A stretch of 64,000 nt of DNA from Bacillus sp. ZZV12-4809 (GTDB lineage Bacteria > Bacillota > Bacilli > Bacillales > Cytobacillaceae): NCBI RefSeq assembly GCF_009849585.1, contig NZ_VCRN01000012.1, positions 62,001 to 126,000 of the forward strand, given 5' to 3'. A program made the translations under genes and the position numbers. The notes under the pieces were generated by a model that made no database searches, was not told where the DNA came from, and saw nothing but the letters and a program-made list of their open reading frames with translations. Positions 16,599 through 25,289 of the stretch are shown here, piece after piece (position 1 is the first letter of the stretch; each line of letters starts with the position of its first letter).

Positions 16599-17018
16599 TT
16601 AAAGGTGCTTTTTTATGGCATCAGAGATATCCTTTAGATCTGAAGCTGAATAATCAGATTGATGTGATTTCCACACAACCCCTAAGCCATCGCCTTCACC
16701 ATAGCGGGGAATAAGGTGGGAGTGGAAATGGAAAACGGTCTGTCCGGCGTGTTCACCGTTATTATTAATTAAATTTAAGCCAATTGGATCGAATTCGGCC
16801 TTGATCGCCCTTGCAATCTCCGGAACGGCTTCGAAGTAGTTCCGTGCAGTTTCTGCATCCATTTCATATAAGTTTTCTTTATGTACTTTCGGAATGACAA
16901 GTGTATGACCTTTTGTGACCTGGCTGATATCCAGAAATGCCATCACATGTTCGCTTTCATAAACCTTGGCTGAAGGAATCTCGCCATTGATTATCTTACA
17001 GAAGATACAATCGTTCAT
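16599..17018 (-). CDS. hit: HIT-family protein Hit
   Basis: 139-residue histidine-triad nucleotide-binding hydrolase. The triad HFHSHLIPR is at about residues 96-104. An N-terminal CIFCKI pair and a downstream His would bind zinc, as in Bacillus Hit. It faces ecsA across the repeat-rich gap, as in B. subtilis. Physiological substrate is not established. Confidence 0.94.
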   Translation of the reverse strand: MNDCIFCKIINGEIPSAKVYESEHVMAFLDISQVTKGHTLVIPKVHKENLYEMDAETARNYFEAVPEIARAIKAEFDPIGLNLINNNGEHAGQTVFHFHSHLIPRYGEGDGLGVVWKSHQSDYSASDLKDISDAIKKHL

Positions 17019-17154
17019 TATGTCAGCTCCTAACCAAATATCTTTTTCACAATTCTACCATATCCCCCAAAAAACCAAAAAGCAAAAGGAGGATTTTGCA
17101 TTGTCTTATTTATAAAATAAGGCTGTTTTCGCAGAGGTTGCTGCTATTTGTATT

Positions 17155-17340
17155 AATTTTACTGGGGGGATTGTAGCGGAATGTGCGAGATCCTTGAAAA
17201 TGCATTCGCACTTTCTTGCGGTGTGTACTCGAGGAAGCTTATTCAACGTCCTGCGGGAATAGCGGGACAGATGTGGCTCCGAGCAGGCATCACTGCCCGC
17301 CCCGCGTTCCTTTGAGCATCCCATCGCTAAACGAAAACAA
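17155..17340. repeat. Dispersed GC-rich repeat (family B, copy 1)
   Basis: A degenerate non-coding element. Its core at 17218-17262 reads GGAAGCTTATTCAACGTCCT then GCGGGA. The core recurs at 52992-53035 with about 7 changes in 44 positions. The right part (CACTGCCCGCCCCGCG) recalls the Bacillus-group intergenic repeat also seen near 3475. Open frames across it do not look like proteins. Confidence 0.55.
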
Positions 17341-17422
17341 CAATAAAAGGCAGGATCCGCTTGGAATCCTGCCTTGTGAAGGGGTCGCTTCTATTAAAAC
17401 GTTTCTGATTCAGGTTAAATTC

Positions 17423-17760
17423 TCTTTAACAAACACCTCATTTATGAATGAATTGTGTTCATATCTAGAGAAAATCGATCTTTGTTCAATCGGACCATCC
17501 CCTTATTTTCTTTATATGCTTTTATAGGCGTATAAAGCATGGATGATAGTCTTTAACAAACACCTCATTTAAAAAATGACTTAGTGACCACTTTCGGGTA
17601 AAGCGATCAAGTGTTTAAGATCTTCAGGTTGTGCAATGCAACCATCCCCTTATTAGGAACGTTAGGAAGCTTATACTGAAAGGAAACTGTCTGCGACAGA
17701 CACCTCATTTCAAGTTTTGATCATCTGAATGATGTTCAAATGATTTGTTTCCCCTTCATA
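17423..17760. repeat. Three degenerate tandem units upstream of ecsA
   Basis: Each unit carries box 1, ACAAACACCTCATTT or ACAGACACCTCATTT (at about 17429, 17556 and 17696), and, 50-85 nt later, box 2, CCATCCCCTTATT (17495, 17642) or the weaker TTTCCCCTTCAT (17748). Sequence between boxes is not conserved but tends to fold: GGTTG/CAACC in unit 2, CTGTC/GACAG at the head of unit 3, and a hairpin of ATGCTTTTATA/TATAAAGCAT between units 1 and 2. Not CRISPR-like; function unknown. The rest of the 850-bp hit-ecsA gap shows no gene. Confidence 0.5.
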
Positions 17761-17870
17761 GATTAGAATGTCCAGCATCGTGATTTATATACAGGAATTT
17801 TTCCCGTACTGGACAATTTACTTTGGCTTTTTTTACAATGGACTTATATAGAGTAGGAAGGACGTTGAGA

Positions 17871-18611
17871 ATGGCGCTGCTTGAAATTAAAAATGTTACC
17901 GGCGGCTATACGAGGAACCCGGTCTTAAAGGATGTCTCCTTTGAGGTGGGAGAAAATGAAATCGTTGGTCTGATTGGCCTCAATGGTGCCGGAAAAAGTA
18001 CGACCATCAAACATGTAATTGGTTTAATGGAACCGAAGGATGGCGAAATAACAATCAATGGTATGCAATTCCTTAAGGATAAGGAAGGGTATCGCAAGCA
18101 ATTCACATTTGTTCCGGAAACCCCGATTTTGTATGATGAACTGACACTTGAAGAGCATCTGCGTATTACAGCCATGGCATACGGTATGTCTGAAACAGAG
18201 TATAAACCAAGAGTGGAAACACTCCTGAAGGAATTCAGAATGGAAAAAAGACTGAAATGGTTTCCGTCTCACTTTTCTAAAGGGATGAAGCAGAAAGTAA
18301 TGATTATGTGCGCTTTTTTGGTGCAGCCGTCATTATACATAGTCGATGAACCATTTGTAGGTTTAGACCCGCTTGGCATTCAGTCACTTCTTGATTTGAT
18401 GAAAAAAATGAAAGAAAGCGGAGCCGGCATTCTTATGTCCACTCATATTCTTGCAACAGCTGAAAGGTATTGTGATCGCTTTGTAATCTTACATGAGGGC
18501 AAAGTACGGGCGAAGGGGACCTTAGCGGAGCTTCAGCAGCAATTTGCAATGCCGGGAGCAACCCTAGATGATTTATATATCCAGCTGACAAAGGAAGAAG
18601 ATTATGTTTAA
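17871..18611 (+). CDS. ecsA: ABC transporter ATP-binding protein EcsA
   Basis: 246-residue ATPase. Walker A GLNGAGKST at 36-44, signature FSKGMKQK, Walker B LYIVDEPFVGLDP. The N-terminal TGGYTRNPVLK is characteristic of EcsA. EcsAB is needed for secretion, competence and intramembrane proteolysis by RasP in B. subtilis. I chose ATG 17871; an in-frame ATG 16 codons upstream has no ribosome site. GGAAGG lies 10 nt before the start. It overlaps ecsB by 8 nt. Confidence 0.95.
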   Translation: MALLEIKNVTGGYTRNPVLKDVSFEVGENEIVGLIGLNGAGKSTTIKHVIGLMEPKDGEITINGMQFLKDKEGYRKQFTFVPETPILYDELTLEEHLRITAMAYGMSETEYKPRVETLLKEFRMEKRLKWFPSHFSKGMKQKVMIMCAFLVQPSLYIVDEPFVGLDPLGIQSLLDLMKKMKESGAGILMSTHILATAERYCDRFVILHEGKVRAKGTLAELQQQFAMPGATLDDLYIQLTKEEDYV

Positions 18612-19818
18612 TGAAAAACAATTATGGAAGGAAAGATTCGGGAGAACCTTTAAAGAGCTTTCACGCTATCTCCGTTATATTTTTAATGGCCATATTGTCA
18701 TTGTCATGTTGTTTCTTCTGGGAACGGCCGCTTTTTATTATCAGGAGTGGATAAAAACCCTGCCCAATGATTTCCCTGCTGCCGTGATTATGGCCGCTAT
18801 CTTAGCTCTTATTGTTACATACAGCCCGATTTATACCTTCTTTTCTGAGGCAGACAAAATTTTTCTGCTGCCGCTTGAAGACAGGCTTTCCGGTTATTTT
18901 ATACGGTCATTGCTAGTCAGCTTTTTTGTGCATGCATATCTTCTTGTTTTGGGTCTGGGAGTTTTTATTCCCTTATATGCAGCGGTGAATGATGGCAATT
19001 TTAAATTATTTTTACCCTTTCTGATGATCCTTTTGACGTTAAAGATAATCAATTTGCTGATTCGCTGGAAGATACAATATTATATTGAAACAAGCGTGCA
19101 CCTATTGGATGCATGCGTCCGTTATGCTGTAAATGCTGTGTTTTTATATTTCCTTTTCAGCGGCGCATCCACTATCTTTATATTGGCGCCTGGTGTGCTC
19201 TTAATCCTGCTGTATTTGTTCTTCAGCATGAAATCCAGGAATAAAGGATTAAAGTGGGAGTATTTGATTGAGCAGGAAGAGAGAAGAATGACGTCCTTCT
19301 ACAGGCTGGCCAATATGTTTACAGATGTTCCAAAGCTGAAGGACCGCGTAAAAAGACGAAAGTGGCTTGATTGGCTGCTTTCAGGTATTCCTTTCAGGCA
19401 GGATGCAACTTTTAAAAACCTATATGTCCGTACATTTCTCCGTTCCGGTGATTATTTTGGTTTATTTATTCGTTTAACTCTAATTGGAGCTGGAGCCATT
19501 TATTTAATTTCATACGGAATGGGACAAATCGTGCTTGTTCCGCTGATCATGTATTTGACCGGCTTTCAGCTGGTGCCGTTATGGAATCACTATCAGGATA
19601 AGCTGTGGGTGAATTTATATCCAGTTAAAGCGGATATCAAGGAGAAGTCTTTTAAGCAGCTGCTGACAGGAATACTTTATGTGCAGGCACTCATATTATC
19701 GCTGGCTGTAATGGCAAAGGGCGGTTGGCTGGCTTCTCTGTTGGCTTTAGCCGCTGGAGTTTTATTTGCATACGTATATACTCATTTCTATATTCAGAAA
19801 CGGCTGGCAGGCAGCTGA
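18604..19818 (+). CDS. ecsB: ABC transporter permease EcsB
   Basis: 404-residue membrane protein with about nine hydrophobic segments, partner of EcsA. The N-terminus KQLWKERF and length match EcsB. The 8-nt overlap with ecsA indicates coupled translation. A basic cytoplasmic loop (LKDRVKRRKWLDWL) precedes the C-terminal helices. Confidence 0.94.
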   Translation: MFNEKQLWKERFGRTFKELSRYLRYIFNGHIVIVMLFLLGTAAFYYQEWIKTLPNDFPAAVIMAAILALIVTYSPIYTFFSEADKIFLLPLEDRLSGYFIRSLLVSFFVHAYLLVLGLGVFIPLYAAVNDGNFKLFLPFLMILLTLKIINLLIRWKIQYYIETSVHLLDACVRYAVNAVFLYFLFSGASTIFILAPGVLLILLYLFFSMKSRNKGLKWEYLIEQEERRMTSFYRLANMFTDVPKLKDRVKRRKWLDWLLSGIPFRQDATFKNLYVRTFLRSGDYFGLFIRLTLIGAGAIYLISYGMGQIVLVPLIMYLTGFQLVPLWNHYQDKLWVNLYPVKADIKEKSFKQLLTGILYVQALILSLAVMAKGGWLASLLALAAGVLFAYVYTHFYIQKRLAGS

Positions 19819-19888
19819 GAGTAAATTGAAACCATTACTGTCTTTCATGCGTATATAGAGTCATCCTGAAAAAAGGCAGGTTGTAAAA

Positions 19889-20614
19889 ATGAGGGACTAT
19901 GAATTAAAGGCATATTATGAGATTGAAGAATGGAAAAGACGGATTAACAAGCGATCCAGTCTGCTAAACCGCCTTTCAAAAAAAGCTCAAACAAAGGTGA
20001 ATAGTATCATACCTGAAAAGGCTCATCAAATTATCACAGACAGCATAAAAAATATGGTAAAGGCAACATTGGTTGGATCAAATGCATTTACAAGAAAGAA
20101 CCAATCTTCCGGCCGCAGCCTGGAAATGATGGATCACATGCTTGAAGAGAAGATTTCAGCCTACCGCAAAACAGCCGCTGTTGAAGGTGCCGGAACCGGG
20201 GCAGGGGGAATACTCCTAGGTCTTGCTGATTTTCCCTTGCTGCTGAGCATTAAGATGAAATTTCTTTTTGAATCTGCCTCCATATATGGATTTGATACTA
20301 ATGATTATGAAGAGCGTCTGTTTCTCCTGCACGTCTTTCAGCTTGCATTTTCCAGTGATGAGAAAAGGAAAGAGACACTAAAGCTGATTGAAGAATGGGA
20401 TGAGCGGAAAGAAGCACTGGCTGATATGGACTGGAAGGTATTTCAGCAGGAATACCGGGATTATATTGATTTTGTTAAAATGCTACAGCTAGTGCCGGGC
20501 ATTGGTGCTGCTGTTGGGGCATATGCGAACTATAATTTGCTTGACCACTTAGGAGAAACCGCTAAAAATGCTTATCGTCTGCGGATATTAAAAACAGCCC
20601 CAAGGCCAGATTAG
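19889..20614 (+). CDS. ecsC: EcsC family protein
   Basis: 241-residue protein of the EcsC family, third gene of the ecs locus and of unknown biochemical role. The central glycine-rich hydrophobic segment VEGAGTGAGGILLGLADFPLL and the C-terminal PGIGAAVGAYANYNLL are family features. GGCAGGTTG precedes the ATG. The terminator overlaps the stop codon. Confidence 0.92.
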   Translation: MRDYELKAYYEIEEWKRRINKRSSLLNRLSKKAQTKVNSIIPEKAHQIITDSIKNMVKATLVGSNAFTRKNQSSGRSLEMMDHMLEEKISAYRKTAAVEGAGTGAGGILLGLADFPLLLSIKMKFLFESASIYGFDTNDYEERLFLLHVFQLAFSSDEKRKETLKLIEEWDERKEALADMDWKVFQQEYRDYIDFVKMLQLVPGIGAAVGAYANYNLLDHLGETAKNAYRLRILKTAPRPD

Positions 20615-20631
20615 GCTTGGGGCTGTTTTTA
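20590..20631 (+). terminator. Terminator overlapping the end of ecsC
   Basis: AAAACAGCCCCAAGGCC pairs closely with GGCTTGGGGCTGTTTTT. Confidence 0.88.
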
Positions 20632-20736
20632 ATATTTTGCTTGAGATAAATGTGATTCATTACGCTAAACTTAAATCGGCTAATAAAGCAGGACCATAAA
20701 ATGGGCCAGTCACCCGGCACACTCTCAAGCCTCTGG

Positions 20737-21945
20737 TTATTGTCCTATTTCAACAGAGTCCTTGCTTTCCTGATAGCTGTGATAATTTAAAGCTGCTGCT
20801 CCCAGTGTTTTGGCTGCGATTAACATGGCTTTTTCATCGATATCAAATTTTGGATGATGATGCGGGTAATTTTCTAATGTACCTTCAGGCCTTGCACCGG
20901 TAAAGAAAAAGGTGCCTTTCACATGCTGCAGATAGTATGCGAAATCTTCACCGCCCATTTCAGGGTCTGTCTCTTCTATCCATTTGACTTCACCAATTTC
21001 ACCTGCCAGTTCAGCCAGGTATTCGGTTTCTCTTTTATGGTTCACAACAGCAGGGTAGCCTCTATGGAACTGATACTCATAATTACTGTCTGCTGTATAG
21101 CATGTACCTTTGACTATGCGCTCGATTTCCTCTTCAATATTATTGCGGACTTCTTCATTAAATGTGCGGACAGTACCAATCAATTTTGCTCTATCTGCAA
21201 TGACATTAAATGCGTTATCAGCCACAAAGGATCCAACTGTTACAACTGCAGAGTCAATTGGGTTTACTTTTCTGCTGACGATTTGCTGAAGGTTGACTAC
21301 CAGCTGGGAAGCCGTTACAATCGCATCTTTAGTTTTATGAGGCTGTGCACCATGCCCGCCTTTTCCTTGGATGGTTACTTCAAACCTGTCTGCCGCCGCC
21401 ATAAATGGACCAACCCGATATTGAATTTTTCCTGTTGGTTCTGATGCCCATAGGTGAGTACCAAAAATGGCATCGACACCTTCGAGGCAGCCATCTTCAA
21501 TCATCGATTTCGCTCCGCCTGGGGCATATTCCTCGGCGTGCTGATGAATCATGATATATGTACCTTCTAAATCTTCCCGAAGTTCATTGAGCGCCTTCGC
21601 CAGTACAAGTAATGTGGCCGTGTGACCATCATGTCCACAGGCATGCATAACACCGGGTACAAGTGATTTATATGGGACATCCTTTTCATCCTGGATAGGC
21701 AGTGCATCAAAATCGGCTCTCAAAGCGATGGTCTTTCCGGGTTTACTCCCATGAATCCTGGCAACCACTCCATTTCCCCCTACATGCCCTCGAACCTCTA
21801 TTCCCAGATTTTCATAATAGGTTTTGATATAGTGAGCCGTCTTTTCTTCCTTAAAGGATAGTTCAGGGTTTTGGTGAAGATAGCGCCTAATGGAAACCAT
21901 TTCATCGTAATAGCTTTCCAGTTTTTTAAATAATGTTTCAGTCAT
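20737..21945 (-). CDS. yhaA: M20-family amidohydrolase YhaA
   Basis: 402-residue metal-dependent amidohydrolase of the hippurate hydrolase/N-acyl-amino-acid deacylase type. Metal-site motifs: MHACGHDGHTA (about 96-106), HQHAEE (about 136-141) and EMGGEDFAYYL (about 352-362). The dimerization lid is in the middle (GKGGHGAQPHKTKDA). I chose ATG 21945, preceded by AGGAGCGGG; an in-frame ATG 27 codons upstream has no such site. It faces ecsC as in B. subtilis. Substrate not determined. Confidence 0.9.
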   Translation of the reverse strand: MTETLFKKLESYYDEMVSIRRYLHQNPELSFKEEKTAHYIKTYYENLGIEVRGHVGGNGVVARIHGSKPGKTIALRADFDALPIQDEKDVPYKSLVPGVMHACGHDGHTATLLVLAKALNELREDLEGTYIMIHQHAEEYAPGGAKSMIEDGCLEGVDAIFGTHLWASEPTGKIQYRVGPFMAAADRFEVTIQGKGGHGAQPHKTKDAIVTASQLVVNLQQIVSRKVNPIDSAVVTVGSFVADNAFNVIADRAKLIGTVRTFNEEVRNNIEEEIERIVKGTCYTADSNYEYQFHRGYPAVVNHKRETEYLAELAGEIGEVKWIEETDPEMGGEDFAYYLQHVKGTFFFTGARPEGTLENYPHHHPKFDIDEKAMLIAAKTLGAAALNYHSYQESKDSVEIGQ

Positions 21946-22097
21946 TTTACCCGCTCCTATCGACGTAATTTTTTCATTATTATAACATTCTTTAATTGAA
22001 TAAAGGGGAAAATGTTTAATCTGCAAACAAAACCTAATAAAAGGGAAGAAGAGGTAATACTATAAGTTAAGAAAAAAGTGGGGAGGTATCAGTAAGG

Positions 22098-22760
22098 TTG
22101 AAAATACATAAATCTAAGTGGGCATACTTTTTTCTGGCTGTATCCGCAATTGTTTTTCTTTATTTTCTTGTAGCCGTTACGAACGGGCAACCACTAGGCT
22201 TTGACCGTTATTTTTCAAAATTCTTTCCAGGTTTGTTTGGTGAAAGCGCTCATCCTATTTTCGAAGTCCTGGACAAAATGGGGAGTAAAATCGGTGTGGG
22301 GATTATTACATTGGCATTCCTATTGCTGCTTTGGCTTAAGTATAGGAACTATGAAGGGATGACAGTTCTTGTTTTTGCTGTTGCAGCAGGTAATGAAGTA
22401 AATAAGTGGGTGAAAGAGGCTGTTGGAAGGCCGCGCCCTAAACAGGAGCATCTGGTTGATGTGGCGAGTTTCAGTTTTCCGAGCGGACACGCGATGATTG
22501 GGATGATTTTATATACGTTAATTGCCTTTTTTATTATTAATGAGCTGAAGTCTTCGTCAGCGAAATGGATCACGGCGATTATAGCCGGCATTTGGATTTT
22601 TCTGATGGGAATCAGCAGGATTGTGCTGGGTGTACATTATCCATCTGATGTTGCAGCCGGATTTGCAGGAGGTTATATTTTGGTTGTCATGTCAATTTTT
22701 CTATACGCGGCATTACAATCAATGTTCAGAAGGAATTCATATGAGCAGGAATCAGTATAA
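22098..22760 (+). CDS. PAP2-family lipid phosphatase (membrane)
   Basis: 220-residue six-helix membrane phosphatase. All three PAP2 motifs are visible: KEAVGRPRP, SFPSGHA and SRIVLGVHYPSD. Likely substrates are undecaprenyl-pyrophosphate, phosphatidylglycerol-phosphate or phosphatidic acid (family knowledge; not distinguishable here). Translation starts at TTG, 10 nt after GGGAGGT. It ends at a strong terminator converging on yhfA. Confidence 0.88.
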   Translation: MKIHKSKWAYFFLAVSAIVFLYFLVAVTNGQPLGFDRYFSKFFPGLFGESAHPIFEVLDKMGSKIGVGIITLAFLLLLWLKYRNYEGMTVLVFAVAAGNEVNKWVKEAVGRPRPKQEHLVDVASFSFPSGHAMIGMILYTLIAFFIINELKSSSAKWITAIIAGIWIFLMGISRIVLGVHYPSDVAAGFAGGYILVVMSIFLYAALQSMFRRNSYEQESV

Positions 22761-22765
22761 CAACA

Positions 22766-22796
22766 AAAGAGACTATCGCCCGATAGTCTCTTTACT
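22766..22796. terminator. Terminator between the PAP2 gene and yhfA
   Basis: AAAGAGACTATCG pairs with CGATAGTCTCTTT over 13 bp with a tiny loop; nearly symmetrical, so it works for both directions. Confidence 0.85.
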
Positions 22797-22799
22797 CAT

Positions 22800-24206
22800 T
22801 TAAATGAGGAAAATGGCTGCAATAGTTGTAACAATTAAGCCGATTGTGACCGGAAGCAGGTTCCTGCGGGCCAATTCAAAAGCATCTACATTACAGATTG
22901 CCGCTGCAGGAATAAGCGCCCAGGGAACCAGTGTACCACCGCCAACCCAGATGGCGGCTACCTGCCCGAGAGCCGTTAAGGTTGCAGCACCTGTGCCGAT
23001 AGCTGTTGCAAATAGATTCGCAATGGAGCCAGCGAGTGAGATGCCGGAAAAACCGGATCCGTCAAGCCCCGTAATAGCTCCAACGGCAGTCAGCGTTATG
23101 GCGCCTACCTCTTTGCTCAAAGGAACAACCGATGCCAGCCCCACACCAAGATCATTAACGATTCCATGAGAGTCCTTTGGCAGATAGTCTCCTATCATCT
23201 GAGAAAATCCGGCATCCCCGAGATAAAAGAAAGCTGCAATTGGAATGACAGGCCCAAATACTCTAAATCCAAACTGGAAGCCTTCAATCAGATATGCTGT
23301 TGTTTTTTCAAGGCCCTTATTACGATGGGCAGCGAGCGTAATCAGCAGAAGAATAAATATCGATGTCCCGCCGACCAAAGCAGTTGCGTCACCCCCCTGA
23401 AGATCCAATGCAAACATGGCTGCAACATCAGCAGCAAATAAGATTGGAATCAATAATGCAAAAAAGCGCTTTTGTTTAAGTGAAAGCAGATTTTTTTGAC
23501 TGGCATCTTCCTGAAGTTCAGCTGGTGATTCCCCAGTTAGTCCCGTATCTGCAGTCAGCCTGCCGCTTTTCATATCTCTCTTGATAAGATAAAAAGCAGT
23601 AATAGTCGTGACTGCACCCATAATAATAACAAGCGGAACACTGGCTGATATGACTTCGCCTACAGGAAGACCAGCTGCGTCGGCTGTTAACTTCGGTGCA
23701 GCCTGGATTATATAATCTCCGGAAAGTGCGATTCCGTGACCGAACAGGTTCATGGCCATTGCTACACCCAAAGCAGGTAATCCTACCCGAATGGCTACGG
23801 GGAGCAGTACTGCCCCCATTAAGGCAACTGCAGGAGATGGCCAAAAAAACCAGGAGATAACCATCATCAATATCCCAATCGTCCAGTAGGCAAGTGCTGG
23901 TGTTCTGATTAATCTGGTAAAAGGAGAGATCATGACATCATTAATTCCGGTAGTAGTCAGTGTCCTGCTCATGGCGACTATAATTGAAATAACAAGTATA
24001 GTTGAAAGAAGTTCTGTTATCGCAAATATAAAACTGGTAAATATACTGCTTATCGAACCGCTTAAGGAGCCAGTAGCCGTAATGGCAATTAAAAAGATCC
24101 CCGCAATACAGACAAGCGTTGTATCTCTCTTCATAACCATAAAGCCGATGATGAAGAGAATAAAAAGAACATATATCCAATGGATGGCTGTCAATTCAAC
24201 TCCCAC
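22800..24206 (-). CDS. yhfA: YhfA-like ion-transporter-superfamily permease
   Basis: 468-residue membrane protein with about 12 helices, resembling YhfA of Bacillus and the wider IT (GntP/CitM-like) transporters of organic anions. Re-entrant-type motifs are visible (WPSPAVALMGAV; GTGAATLTALGQVA). I chose GTG 24206 because AAAGGGGG lies 8 nt upstream; the in-frame ATG at 24233 has no ribosome site. Located after yhaA as in B. subtilis, with the PAP2 gene inserted between. Substrate unknown. Confidence 0.8.
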   Translation of the reverse strand: MGVELTAIHWIYVLFILFIIGFMVMKRDTTLVCIAGIFLIAITATGSLSGSISSIFTSFIFAITELLSTILVISIIVAMSRTLTTTGINDVMISPFTRLIRTPALAYWTIGILMMVISWFFWPSPAVALMGAVLLPVAIRVGLPALGVAMAMNLFGHGIALSGDYIIQAAPKLTADAAGLPVGEVISASVPLVIIMGAVTTITAFYLIKRDMKSGRLTADTGLTGESPAELQEDASQKNLLSLKQKRFFALLIPILFAADVAAMFALDLQGGDATALVGGTSIFILLLITLAAHRNKGLEKTTAYLIEGFQFGFRVFGPVIPIAAFFYLGDAGFSQMIGDYLPKDSHGIVNDLGVGLASVVPLSKEVGAITLTAVGAITGLDGSGFSGISLAGSIANLFATAIGTGAATLTALGQVAAIWVGGGTLVPWALIPAAAICNVDAFELARRNLLPVTIGLIVTTIAAIFLI

Positions 24207-24455
24207 TTGGTTTTCCCCCTTTCTAAATTCCATAAGAGAAGCGCCGATTTAGGCGAATCACCCGATTCGGAATGTAGTACAGAATATGACGGAAAGAAAT
24301 AAATGGTGATATAAATTGAATCCGTCCTGAGGAGGAGGCTGAAACACACCGGGGAATGATTCCATATAATTGCTGACTGATAAAATGAATGTACAGGAGG
24401 AAAATGTTTCGGCATTAGCGAATAAAAGATGGGAGAAAAGAGGGAAGGGAAGCCT

Positions 24456-25280
24456 ATGAGATACAGGTCAGTTAATCAAATAATCTTCGCGATCACTTTA
24501 TCAGCTGTTGGAGTTTTGCTTCTTCTTATGAACATAGGTGTCATTTCCTTGGAAATAAAAGAGGTATTTGTCGTAATTTACCCCTTTATCCTACTGGCTG
24601 CAGGGTGTCATTACCTGCTGTCATACATACTGAATAAAAGCCGGAGCGGAATGTTTCCCGGGTTATTTCTAATCGTATTTTCATCTCTATTAATCCTTGA
24701 TCGGTTCGGAGTAATTGAATTCAGGTTTTTGCAAATTTGGAAACTCTGGCCCCTGTTTCTTATTTTTATCGGGATTAATATTTTATTGAAAAAAGATCGT
24801 TTAAAAATACACTTTGAGCAGGATTTTCCGTCAGATATTTATGGGAAAGACAAGGTTTCAGAGGGGAAGAAAATTATTAATATCTCAAAATATGAAAGCC
24901 CTCAGCCACTTAAAAATATAAGAGGCTTTTCAATTGGAGATGTAGATTTTAAACAGCCGAATTGGTCTCTGGAGCCAATGGATTTATATACGATGATCGG
25001 TGATTATTTTATTGATTTCAGCAAAGCTTTTATCCCGGAGAAGGAGACTCCAGTCATTGTGAGAGGGTGGATTGGGGATGTGAAAATGATCATTCCCGAA
25101 AACATTCCGGTGATGATCCAGTCAAATATTAATATAGGAGACATCCGCATTTTTGATCAAAAGACAGGTGATATCCACCGCAGCCTTCGTTATAAGTCGC
25201 CTGGTTATGATGAAGCATCAAGAAAGCTGAAAATCGCTGTACAAGTAAAAATTGGATCCATTCGGATCGATAAGGTATAG
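24456..25280 (+). CDS. LiaF/VraT-like envelope-stress membrane regulator
   Basis: 274-residue protein. Four N-terminal helices (about residues 8-115) are followed by a cytoplasmic beta-rich domain (GDVDFKQPNWSLEPMDLY, IGDVKMIIPENIPV, IGDIRIF) typical of LiaF (DUF2154). LiaF inhibits the LiaS kinase until cell-wall antibiotics act. I chose ATG 24456, preceded by GGGAAGGGAAG. It leads a three-gene operon with the kinase and regulator; the stop is 9 nt from the kinase start. liaI/liaH are not next to it. Confidence 0.85.
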   Translation: MRYRSVNQIIFAITLSAVGVLLLLMNIGVISLEIKEVFVVIYPFILLAAGCHYLLSYILNKSRSGMFPGLFLIVFSSLLILDRFGVIEFRFLQIWKLWPLFLIFIGINILLKKDRLKIHFEQDFPSDIYGKDKVSEGKKIINISKYESPQPLKNIRGFSIGDVDFKQPNWSLEPMDLYTMIGDYFIDFSKAFIPEKETPVIVRGWIGDVKMIIPENIPVMIQSNINIGDIRIFDQKTGDIHRSLRYKSPGYDEASRKLKIAVQVKIGSIRIDKV

Positions 25281-25289
25281 GGGTAAAAG

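Noticed and set aside
17216-17527. 103-codon open frame on the plus strand
   Set aside because: It runs across the dispersed repeat and the first tandem unit, has no ribosome site and no protein-like composition.
17423-17760. Possible CRISPR-like array between hit and ecsA
   Set aside because: The shared boxes are only about 13-15 nt, imperfect, spaced irregularly (127 and 140 nt), and there are no cas genes nearby.
22243-22256. cre-like TGAAAGCGCTCATC inside the PAP2 gene
   Set aside because: Two mismatches to the CcpA consensus and a location in the coding region make it a chance match.
23518-24252. Several open frames opposite and within yhfA
   Set aside because: Serine/cysteine/histidine-rich shadow frames; the 468-residue permease explains the region.
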